31,237 nucleotides of DNA from DATARH01 sp035648415 (GTDB lineage Bacteria; Pseudomonadota; Alphaproteobacteria; ATCC43930; CGMCC-115725). How positions within the stretch are numbered: the first letter of the stretch is position 1; each line of letters begins with the position of its first letter. The position numbers and the translations under genes were made by a program. A model generated the notes under the pieces. The model saw only the letters and a program-made list of their open reading frames with translations. It made no database searches and was not told the DNA's origin. The stretch lies in the NCBI GenBank assembly GCA_035648415.1, contig DASRLO010000150.1, positions 1 through 31,237 of the forward strand, written 5' to 3'. Below are positions 6,819 through 14,735 of the stretch, piece after piece.

Positions 6819-9800
6819 CGCGCCCGGCTCCCGCCCCGGCAATGCCGGGAAGGTCGGAGGCGGAGCGGCCGACAGATGCCGCCCGGGCAGGAAATCCTGC
6901 TGCTGCACCGTGTCGGTCACGCTGAACGGCCGGCCGCCGGGGCCCATATAAAGCTGCTTCATCTCATCCAGGGTGAAGGGCCGCGAGCCGATGCGGCCGA
7001 AGACCGCGATCTGGTGCCCGCTCTCGTCGACCGCGCGGTCGCGTTCCAGCCCGCGCGACAGCGACAACGCCGGCGAGGCGGTCGGGTACCACGAGATCAG
7101 CTGCGGCTTCGGATCGGGCGAGAAGCCGTAGAAATTGGGCTGGGTCGTGGGCGACGTCAGCTGGACCACCTTGAGCCCGTTGGCGCCGTCGGCGACATAG
7201 GCGTAGAGCGAGGCATTGGTCGAGGCGATGACCACGTCGCGCGCGTCGTTGAGCTTGCCATCGGCGGTGTACATCATCTTGACCCGCGGATGGTCGGGCC
7301 GTTCGACATCGATGATCGCCAGTCCGTCGCGCCCGTCGGCGACATAGGCGTAGGTGCGCGCGACGAAGACGTGGTGCGCGTCGGCGAGCGGCACGTGCGC
7401 GCTGGGCACGATTGCCGGACGGTCGGGATTGGTGATGTCGACGACGTCGAGCCCGGCGCCGTCGGCGACGAAGAGATAACGGAACTGCACCACGGCCGAG
7501 CGCGCGTCGCGCACCGGGATCACCGCGGCCACGCGCGGATGCAGCGGATCGTCCATATCCAATTCGACGATTCCGGCATCCGCCATCACATAAAACCGGG
7601 TGCCGGCGATCGCCAGATTGCGCGCGCCGGTGAGGATGCCCCTGTCGTTCCAGGTCAGCGCGCGGCTGAAGAAATTGTTGCGCGGTTCCTGGTCCTGCAA
7701 GGTGTTGACGTTGACGACGATCAGACCTTCGACGGCATCGGTGATGTAGGCGTAGTTGTAGATCGGGTGCATCACCTGTTCTTCATTGGCCCCGCGCATC
7801 ACCGGGCCGTAATTCTCGCTGAAGTTCAGCGCTTCGTTGAGCCCGGCGTTGCGCGGCGGGTTGATCGGCTGGTTTGTCGGCAGCACGACGCAGGTCGCGT
7901 CGGCCGAGGCGATGTGGGTGTCCTGGCCCAGCGGCGAGAACGGGGCGGTGACGATGCGCTCCGAGAAGCCCTTATCGGCGATCGCGGCGACATCGTAGAC
8001 CCGCATCCCCTTGTCGCCCTCGGCGACGTAAAGGTATTCGCCGCGCAGCTGGATGCATTGCGCGTTGTTCGAACCGTGGCCGTGCGCTTCCTGCAGCTCG
8101 CGATTATTGGCGAGATGCTTCGCGTAGTAATCCGGATAGGCGTAGCGGTGCAGATAGCTGCCGATCACCGCCTGCGGCTCGTCCCATTCGGTGACGCGCA
8201 CCGCCTCGATGTCGCTCGCCTCGCCGACCCACGAATTGTAGCCGACGAAATTGACGAAATCGGTCCCGAGCAGCAGCAGCTGGGCCATGATCGCGTTGTT
8301 GTCGTTCTGCGCCGAGATATGGCAGTCGGTGCAGGTCTTGGTTTCGGTGCGCCGCTCGGTATGCGGGTAGTGCGGCGAGAACGCCTGGCTGGAAAAGCCG
8401 GCGGCCGACACCGGCGGCTGCTGCACATAGATGTGCTCGCGGTTGATGTTGGTCGACGACAGCACCAGAGCCGAGCGCGAGGCGATCGGCGCGATGATGT
8501 TGTTCTTGACCGAGCTGTGGCGACCGAGCTGGAACATGTCGTCGCGCGCGACCTCGGGATTGTAGGTCGCGAAGTTGCGGGTCATCTCGCCCTCGAAATG
8601 ATGCCGCGTGGTATGCTGGTTGGCCTCGATCGGCAGATGGCAGCCGGCACAGCTGGTGGTCCACGACAGATGGCAGGTGTAGCAGGCCATCTCGTCGTTG
8701 GAATGGGCGAGCTGGCTTTCCGGCACGCCCGGGCCCCATTGCATCGAGGTGCCTTTCGACATCAGCTTGGCGCGCGCCGCCCGCGGGTTGTATTTGGGGT
8801 TGCCCGGCGTCACCGTGTCCTTGACGAGCGTCATCTCCCATTCGAGGCCGGGATAAACCGCGGAGTGCTGAAAGAGCTTGCCGTCGCGCCATTCGAACTG
8901 AGGGCGGCCGTCGGCGGTGCGCAGCGTCGTCAAATCGTGGCCGCCGGGCGGCGCGGCCGGCCCATGCGTCTTCAGATCGGGGTACTTGGTCGCGGTGCCG
9001 TGGCAATCGGAGCAGGTGATCTCGATCGCCGCCTGGACCTCGCCGTAGATGTGCCCGCTGCCGTGATTGTCCTGCGAGAAATGGCAATCGACGCACTGCA
9101 TGCCGAAATCGACGTGGATCGAATCGAGGTGCACCGCCTTCTTGAATTTTTCGGGGTCGCTGGCCGAGATGATGTTGTTGCTGTCGTCCAGCAGATTGCC
9201 CTTGCGGTCACGCTTGAAGATCGCGCGGAAATTCCAGCCGTGGCCGTGATAATCGGCGAACTGGGTGTCGGTGAGCTTGGGGTTCAGCTCGTTGACGTCG
9301 GCCGAGAAATTGGGGTCGGCCCATTTGCCGCGTACCGCCGCGCCCTCGGGGTTGCGTTCGTAGGTGGCGCGCATTTCCTCGTCGTTCGGATAGCGCTGCT
9401 GCTTTGGCCACATCTGCGGCGCGCCGGTCTCGTAATCCCACATCGTGTAGCCGAGCATGCTGTTGATGAACAGGTTCGGCTGGTGCATGTGGCAGATCAT
9501 GCATTGGCTGGTGGGGATCGCCGTCGTCATGCGGTGGACGATCGGATGGCCGCTCTCGCCCTTCCGGATCGTCGGGTCGCTGCCGAAGCCGGCGCCGCGG
9601 TTGCCGAACTTCGCGTAGGGGCCGCCCTCCTGCGGGTCGCGGTCGTTGGCGTAAATCACGTGGCAGCCGGCGCAGCCCGAATTGCGGTAGTCGCCCGGGT
9701 TGTCGTTAGTGCCGAGAAACCACATGTCGGGGTCGTTGAGCCGGGTCTTGGTGATGTTGAGGATCGGGATCGATACCCGAAGACCGGTCGCCGGGCCGCG

Positions 9801-10640
9801 GTTCGACTGCTTGAGGTCGGGCCGCCCGTCCTCCTCCAGCTTTTGGATGTCGCCGGTCGAGTTCGGGTTCCCGATCTCGGGGAACTGCGTGATGATCGTC
9901 CGGCCGCCGCGCTCGAAGACCCGGAACACGTCACCGGTCGGGAAGGTCTCCCACACGGGCAGCGGCACGAGCTTCGGCTCGATCCCGTGCAGCCGGGCGG
10001 CCTCCGGGCCGGGCATCTGCGGGTCGATCAGCGCCGCCGGCTTGCCGTCGCGCGTATAGGCCTCGCCGACGATCGTGTGCTTGAACGGCAGGACGCCGTT
10101 GTTGTAGGCGCCCGCTCCCCAGAACATCGCGGTCGTCGACATGAGGCTGCGCTCGTTGGCGGCGATCACCGCCATGTGACAGGCGCCGCAGGCCTCGCGC
10201 GCGACGCGGTAATCGCTCGGGTTCATGAAGCGGACGAACTCGGGCGATTCCTTGTTGAGCAGCGTGTAGGTGCGCGCCGGCTTGGCGCTCGACGGGTAGT
10301 TCCACTCCTCGGGAAAACGCGGATGAACATGCGCGGCGTCGAGCACCCGGCGGTATTCGGGGCTGTCGGGCGGGGTGCCCGGCGGCAGGACCGCCGCGGC
10401 GTTGCCGCCGTGGCAATCGGCGCAGCCGAGGATGACGCCGGGGCTGGTGTGCATGCTCACCGAGTCGGTCGTCGTGTGGCAGCTCATGCAGCCGCCGCTC
10501 TTCAGCTGAGCCTCGGCCTGGGTCTCCTTTTGCGGCGCCGGCGGCGCCGCCGCCGAGACCGGGGTCATTTCGTCAGCCAGCGCCGTCCCGGCGGCGAAGC
10601 CGGCGAGCAGCCCGAAGAGGATCAGTGTGCGTCGCAGCAT
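6807..10640 (-). CDS. Decaheme cytochrome c with C-terminal LVIVD-type beta-propeller
   Basis: The 1277-residue product has a Sec signal (MLRRTLILFGLLAGFAAGTALA) and ten CxxCH heme sites at about residues 51, 73, 151, 323, 380, 516, 543, 653, 664 and 770. From about 860 to 1165 come six propeller-like repeats of the LVIVD family: YLYVAEGDKGMRVYDV, YAYITDAVEGLIVVNV, FYVMADAGIVELDM, YLFVADGAGLDVVDI, YAYVADGRDGLAIIDV and YAYVADGANGLKVVQL. It is exported and should carry electrons over a long heme chain; the propeller may bind a partner or substrate. The gene begins four bases after the stop of the outer-membrane barrel gene, so the two are almost certainly co-expressed. No lipobox or membrane anchor is visible, so periplasmic, barrel-inserted or surface location is open. 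Confidence 0.88.
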   Translation of the reverse strand: MLRRTLILFGLLAGFAAGTALADEMTPVSAAAPPAPQKETQAEAQLKSGGCMSCHTTTDSVSMHTSPGVILGCADCHGGNAAAVLPPGTPPDSPEYRRVLDAAHVHPRFPEEWNYPSSAKPARTYTLLNKESPEFVRFMNPSDYRVAREACGACHMAVIAANERSLMSTTAMFWGAGAYNNGVLPFKHTIVGEAYTRDGKPAALIDPQMPGPEAARLHGIEPKLVPLPVWETFPTGDVFRVFERGGRTIITQFPEIGNPNSTGDIQKLEEDGRPDLKQSNRGPATGLRVSIPILNITKTRLNDPDMWFLGTNDNPGDYRNSGCAGCHVIYANDRDPQEGGPYAKFGNRGAGFGSDPTIRKGESGHPIVHRMTTAIPTSQCMICHMHQPNLFINSMLGYTMWDYETGAPQMWPKQQRYPNDEEMRATYERNPEGAAVRGKWADPNFSADVNELNPKLTDTQFADYHGHGWNFRAIFKRDRKGNLLDDSNNIISASDPEKFKKAVHLDSIHVDFGMQCVDCHFSQDNHGSGHIYGEVQAAIEITCSDCHGTATKYPDLKTHGPAAPPGGHDLTTLRTADGRPQFEWRDGKLFQHSAVYPGLEWEMTLVKDTVTPGNPKYNPRAARAKLMSKGTSMQWGPGVPESQLAHSNDEMACYTCHLSWTTSCAGCHLPIEANQHTTRHHFEGEMTRNFATYNPEVARDDMFQLGRHSSVKNNIIAPIASRSALVLSSTNINREHIYVQQPPVSAAGFSSQAFSPHYPHTERRTETKTCTDCHISAQNDNNAIMAQLLLLGTDFVNFVGYNSWVGEASDIEAVRVTEWDEPQAVIGSYLHRYAYPDYYAKHLANNRELQEAHGHGSNNAQCIQLRGEYLYVAEGDKGMRVYDVAAIADKGFSERIVTAPFSPLGQDTHIASADATCVVLPTNQPINPPRNAGLNEALNFSENYGPVMRGANEEQVMHPIYNYAYITDAVEGLIVVNVNTLQDQEPRNNFFSRALTWNDRGILTGARNLAIAGTRFYVMADAGIVELDMDDPLHPRVAAVIPVRDARSAVVQFRYLFVADGAGLDVVDITNPDRPAIVPSAHVPLADAHHVFVARTYAYVADGRDGLAIIDVERPDHPRVKMMYTADGKLNDARDVVIASTNASLYAYVADGANGLKVVQLTSPTTQPNFYGFSPDPKPQLISWYPTASPALSLSRGLERDRAVDESGHQIAVFGRIGSRPFTLDEMKQLYMGPGGRPFSVTDTVQQQDFLPGRHLSAAPPPTFPALPGREPGAPLP

Positions 10641-10644
10641 GGGC

Positions 10645-12723
10645 TCAATATGTCAGGATGACGTTGGCCATCACCGAATAAAGCAGGCCGCCGGTGCCAA
10701 ACAGCGCGCCTCCGCCATCGGTGTTGAACAACGCCTTGGTGCCACTGCCCGGGATGAGCATCGCGCCCGACAGGCGGAGCACGACGTTCTGGGTGAACAG
10801 CGGTCGGTAGGTGAGCGCCGCCGACAAATCCCCGCCGATAGAGTTGGGTATGTTCGGCACATGGCGCAGAAACTCGAGCGAGGCGGTGTTGGTGAACCGC
10901 AAATAGTTGAAATTGGTCGAGAGCCGCAGCTCCGGCAGGATGTCGAAATCGCCGCCGATCCCGGCGAGCATGACGCCGGGATTGTCGAAATTCGACTGGC
11001 CCTCACCCTTCGAGGCGCGCAGATCGGCGAGCACGCCGTTCGGCGTATTGAGCGCCACCCCGCCGCCGCCGATCAGCGGGATCGACTGGCGGATCCAGAA
11101 GCTGGTATCGGCGCCGGCGAATTGCGGGTTCTCGAACGGCGAATCGAAGCCGCCGAGATGCCCGCTCTGCGGATGGCTGGCGCCGCTCGCATAAAGTCCC
11201 GACAGACGGACCCGCACCCAATCGAAATCGATCGACGGCTCGGCCGCCGCGAAGAAGCCGTTGATCGTCGCGCCGCTGTTGTTGGGCGCGCCGAACTGGT
11301 TGTGGGTCTGGTGCCCGAACTCCCAGTAGCTCGATACCGTCAGGTTGATCCGGCCGAAATGGCCGTCGCCGTTATAGCCGAGATAATTGACGTCGTAATC
11401 ATAGCCGCGATCGTCGCCGATCTGCGCCGGCCGCACCAGGAAACCGTTCTTGTCGTAATAGAACTGATCGCCTTCCCGGTTCCAGTTGTACAGATCGACG
11501 ATCTGCGAGGTGAAACCCGTCACGGGAAGGTCCTGGCGGAACAAATTGGCGACGAAGATGCCGTCCTGCCGCACCAGCTCGCCCAGATCGTTGAGCCCGC
11601 TGTTGGTGTCTTTCTCGAGGCGCTGGAAGTAGGCGAGGTTGTACTGCCAGCGATTGGCGTCGCGATCGCCGAACAAGCGCGCACCGAGCTGGTTGTCCTG
11701 GAACAGAAAGCCGCGAAAATCGGCGTTGAACGGCTGAATGCCGACGCGGATCGAATCGAAGTCGTAATACTCCGACACGTTGCGGATGTGATAATCGACG
11801 AACCCTTCCTGCAGACCGAGGAAATTGTCCCTACGATCCAATCCTTTGGCGGGGTTGATGTTGAGCACCCCGACCTCGCCGACCGTGTTGAAGTTGAAGT
11901 TGAACGCCGGGGTCAGCCGGATTTCGAGGTCGGGCGGCTTGAACGCGGTGTCGCCCTTGATCAGGGCGAGTTCCACAATGTCGGTTTCGCTGATCAGCGT
12001 GCGGCCGTATTTGCCGAACGTGTTGTCTTCGCCCGGCCGCGCGATGTACTGCGCGCCGATGCCGGTGGGCACCCGCGACGGTTCGTAGATCGTATCGGCG
12101 ATCGCGCCGACATTGAGGAACCAGTCGTCGCCGAAGATCGGCTTGTCGGCCTTCAACGTGTTGGTGTTGTAGGGGTCCAGCGGGTTCTCGGAGCGCCCGA
12201 GCGCGTCGAGGATGCGCCAGCGGTCGGGCACCGGCATGTCGATGCCCTGCTCGAAGGGCTGCGGCGGCGGCAGCGCGGCCGGGTTGACGATCGGCTCTAC
12301 CGCGTCCGGTGGCGGCGGCCGGCGGCCGGGGGCGCGACGGCCCTCGGAGCCGGGATATTCGGCGCCGATCGTCCGTTCGACGCCGCTCCGGTAAGCCGCC
12401 CAGTAATCGGCTTCGGCGCGGGCATGCGAGGCCATCGCCCGCAACGTCTCGTCGGGCAGCGGCCGGTTGAGCGTCTGCTCGAGCTCGCCGCGCAGCGCCG
12501 GCGTCCGCAGCGCCCGCTCGAACGCCGCCGCATCGCTGCTCGTCGCCTTGAAGAGATCATCGGCCATGCGCAGGTCGCGGCGCAACTCGTCGAGCCCGAT
12601 CCCCGGATTGGGCGGTGTTGCCGCCGCGGCCACGCCCGAGGTCAGCACGAGCCACGCGAGCGCGCCGCAGCACCGGCGCCCGCGGCGCCGCGCCGAGTTT
12701 ATGCCCCGCCGGGCGCTTAGCAC
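10645..12723 (-). CDS. Outer-membrane beta-barrel protein partnered with multiheme cytochromes
   Basis: About 692 residues from GTG 12723, which overlaps the stop of the upstream gene. A signal peptide (CCGALAWLVLTSGVAAAA) is followed by a helical N-terminal region to about residue 110, a proline-rich linker (RRPPPPD), and a long part built of alternating strands with aromatic girdle residues: WQYNLAYFQRLEKDTN, RINLTVSSYWEFG, VRLSGLYASG, LRLSTNFNYLRF. It ends ...NVILTY, and a terminal aromatic residue is the signal for BAM-dependent insertion. The family is poorly characterised, somewhat DUF1302-like. By analogy with the barrel of Mtr/Pio/Pcc conduits it could house or dock cytochromes, but no homology to MtrB is obvious. 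Position between two exported redox-associated genes supports that role. Confidence 0.75.
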   Translation of the reverse strand: MLSARRGINSARRRGRRCCGALAWLVLTSGVAAAATPPNPGIGLDELRRDLRMADDLFKATSSDAAAFERALRTPALRGELEQTLNRPLPDETLRAMASHARAEADYWAAYRSGVERTIGAEYPGSEGRRAPGRRPPPPDAVEPIVNPAALPPPQPFEQGIDMPVPDRWRILDALGRSENPLDPYNTNTLKADKPIFGDDWFLNVGAIADTIYEPSRVPTGIGAQYIARPGEDNTFGKYGRTLISETDIVELALIKGDTAFKPPDLEIRLTPAFNFNFNTVGEVGVLNINPAKGLDRRDNFLGLQEGFVDYHIRNVSEYYDFDSIRVGIQPFNADFRGFLFQDNQLGARLFGDRDANRWQYNLAYFQRLEKDTNSGLNDLGELVRQDGIFVANLFRQDLPVTGFTSQIVDLYNWNREGDQFYYDKNGFLVRPAQIGDDRGYDYDVNYLGYNGDGHFGRINLTVSSYWEFGHQTHNQFGAPNNSGATINGFFAAAEPSIDFDWVRVRLSGLYASGASHPQSGHLGGFDSPFENPQFAGADTSFWIRQSIPLIGGGGVALNTPNGVLADLRASKGEGQSNFDNPGVMLAGIGGDFDILPELRLSTNFNYLRFTNTASLEFLRHVPNIPNSIGGDLSAALTYRPLFTQNVVLRLSGAMLIPGSGTKALFNTDGGGALFGTGGLLYSVMANVILTY

Positions 12724-14735
12724 GGGTTCTGCACGGTTGAGTTGAGGAAGGGATTTGCTGGGCAGTTGACGTAGCGCAAGTGCACACCTCCGGGCGCCAG
12801 GGTATCGGCCCGGATCGCGGCGGGAGCATTGCCGACGGGGGTTCCTCCGCCGGCGGGTTCCGCGAAATTCTGCAGACCGAGGAAGGAGATCATGCTGTCC
12901 TGCTGGATGCCATCGCCAGAGATGCCGATCCCGCCCACGAGCGTGTTGCCGCGAAAGATCGGGTAGCCGCCGGAGAAGATCTGCAGGCCATTGGCGAGCT
13001 GGGTCTTTCCCCCCGAAGGCGTCGGCGGCAGGCCGGTGCCCAATCCACTGCCGCTGCCGCAGCCTTGCGGCGGCGGCGGCGCGCCGCCGACCCCGGCCAG
13101 GATGTCGGGCGCCACCAGGTCGAGCTGGATGCCGGTCGAGAAGATGCTCCATCGGTCGATCGGCAGGCTCAGCGAGCCTGGGCCGCTGCCGTCGATGCCG
13201 TCGGGAAAGAACGGCCGCGAAATGTCGCCGATCGCGACTTCCGACCAGGCGATCCCGTCGCCGCCGAACACCGCCGGGTCGATTTCGGCTTGCGACCGCG
13301 CGATATAGTCGGCGAAGGTGCCCGTCACCGTGCTGGCCGGGATCGTGATCGCGTTGACCTTGGCGGCCGTGTCGCTGCGCGAGAAGAACACCGCCGAGCG
13401 CGCCTTCTGGAGCGACACGTCGGAGCCGAAGATCGGCGCGTCGGGGGTGCGCGCCATCGCCAGGATGTTGCCGTCGAGGTCGACGATCGAGACCGTCACC
13501 TGGGCGAAGCTGTTGGTCGGGATGCGGATGCCGGCGCGCGCCGAATAGGCGACGTTGAGCGCGCTCGTCTCGAGCGCCTGCACCTCGGCGGCGGTCAGCG
13601 CCTGGCCCGCCGGCACCAGCCCGTTCGTCGGCGCGAAGCGGATGTGGCCGGCGCCGTCGGTGAAGACGTAGGAGGTGATCGTCGTGCCGGGATAGATCAT
13701 CGGCCCGAGCGCGCCGTCGGGCGCGGCGCCGGAGGCGCCGTCGGCGCTGCCGTAAGTGAGGCCGGCGTCCGCCGTCTGCCCGGGCGCCGTCCCGGCGAAA
13801 TAACCCGGCACCGCGATCGGCGTGAACGTTCCGGCGGCCGAAACCGGCGCGGCGAAATTGGCGGGCGTCGCGTCGACGTATTGCAGCGTCAGGCCGCCGA
13901 CCGCGATGTTGTCGCCGGTGATCGTCGGCGGCGGGCTGAACCCGCTCGTGCCGGCCAAGGCGATGACCTCGTCATTGTCGATCGGCAGGCCGACGAGCGG
14001 GGTGAGATTGTCCGAATAAGTGCTCTTGGTCATCACCCCGATGCCGCCGACGAGGACGCCGTTCTTGTAAATCGGCAATCCGCCCGAATCGGCCGAGAAG
14101 CCGAGCGGCGAGCGATGCGGGCCCGCATTGGTGCCTCCCGGCGTCGGCGAGGCGACGGTGTTGAAATCCGAGCAGGAGAGCTGGCTGAACTGCACGCCGA
14201 AAAGCGGCCCACCCGGGCTGTTCCGCACGCCCGGAGGGAAATGCTCCTGGACGATATAGTTGGCGGTGCGAGTGCTGAACGCGTTGCCGTTGGATGACAG
14301 GTAGGCGCCGGTGATGGCCTTGGCGAGGGCGGCGTCCGTCGAGGGCACCGCGCCCGCCGGAACGATGGCGCGATTTTCGAGGCCGGTCGAGATGCCGCGC
14401 CCCGAGGTCACGGTAATTCCCACGGGCGCGCCGGGCATCTGCGTGACGGTCAGCGCGTTGCCGACGCGGTCGACGATCGCGATCGTCGCCGGCGCGCCGC
14501 GCGCGGTGGCCTCGTTGATCGCCTGCAGCACGATCGTGCTGACGTCGCTCGCCGTGAGGTTGGGATTGGTGTTGTTGGCCGGCGCCGCGGGCACCGTCGC
14601 CTGGGCCGGCAGAGCGCCCGACTGGCCGCCGCCGCCGCCGCAACCGCCCGGCGCCATGCACCAGACCGACAGCACGGCCATCGTCGCGCGAAACGCCGGG
14701 TTCGAGAGAATACCGCGGGGGCGGCGGTCCGTCAT
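12717..14735 (-). CDS. Exported protein with two GlcG/HbpS-type heme-binding domains
   Basis: The 672-residue product starts at ATG 14735, in an ATGA overlap with the preceding cytochrome gene. The N-terminus has a hydrophobic stretch with Cys26 and Cys32 followed by poly-Gly; it resembles a lipoprotein signal but without a clean lipobox. Two GlcG/HbpS (PF03928-like) domains follow. The first, about 59-290, starts LTASDVSTIVLQAINEATAR and includes IAIVDRVGNALTV. The second, about 379-665, starts LTAAEVQALETSALNVAYSA and includes VSIVDLDGNILAMARTPDA. Each has the late GGIGV/GGIGI glycine block. HbpS proteins bind heme or related cofactors and sense redox state. A role as heme chaperone or redox-linked accessory of the operon is inference. 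Confidence 0.78.
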   Translation of the reverse strand: MTDRRPRGILSNPAFRATMAVLSVWCMAPGGCGGGGGQSGALPAQATVPAAPANNTNPNLTASDVSTIVLQAINEATARGAPATIAIVDRVGNALTVTQMPGAPVGITVTSGRGISTGLENRAIVPAGAVPSTDAALAKAITGAYLSSNGNAFSTRTANYIVQEHFPPGVRNSPGGPLFGVQFSQLSCSDFNTVASPTPGGTNAGPHRSPLGFSADSGGLPIYKNGVLVGGIGVMTKSTYSDNLTPLVGLPIDNDEVIALAGTSGFSPPPTITGDNIAVGGLTLQYVDATPANFAAPVSAAGTFTPIAVPGYFAGTAPGQTADAGLTYGSADGASGAAPDGALGPMIYPGTTITSYVFTDGAGHIRFAPTNGLVPAGQALTAAEVQALETSALNVAYSARAGIRIPTNSFAQVTVSIVDLDGNILAMARTPDAPIFGSDVSLQKARSAVFFSRSDTAAKVNAITIPASTVTGTFADYIARSQAEIDPAVFGGDGIAWSEVAIGDISRPFFPDGIDGSGPGSLSLPIDRWSIFSTGIQLDLVAPDILAGVGGAPPPPQGCGSGSGLGTGLPPTPSGGKTQLANGLQIFSGGYPIFRGNTLVGGIGISGDGIQQDSMISFLGLQNFAEPAGGGTPVGNAPAAIRADTLAPGGVHLRYVNCPANPFLNSTVQNPC

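Noticed and set aside
6876..12720. Very long open frames on the plus strand opposite the cytochrome and barrel genes
   Set aside because: They are antisense reflections of high-GC codon bias; their translations are Arg/Val/Asp-rich with no family features, while the minus strand has signal peptides and 20 heme motifs.
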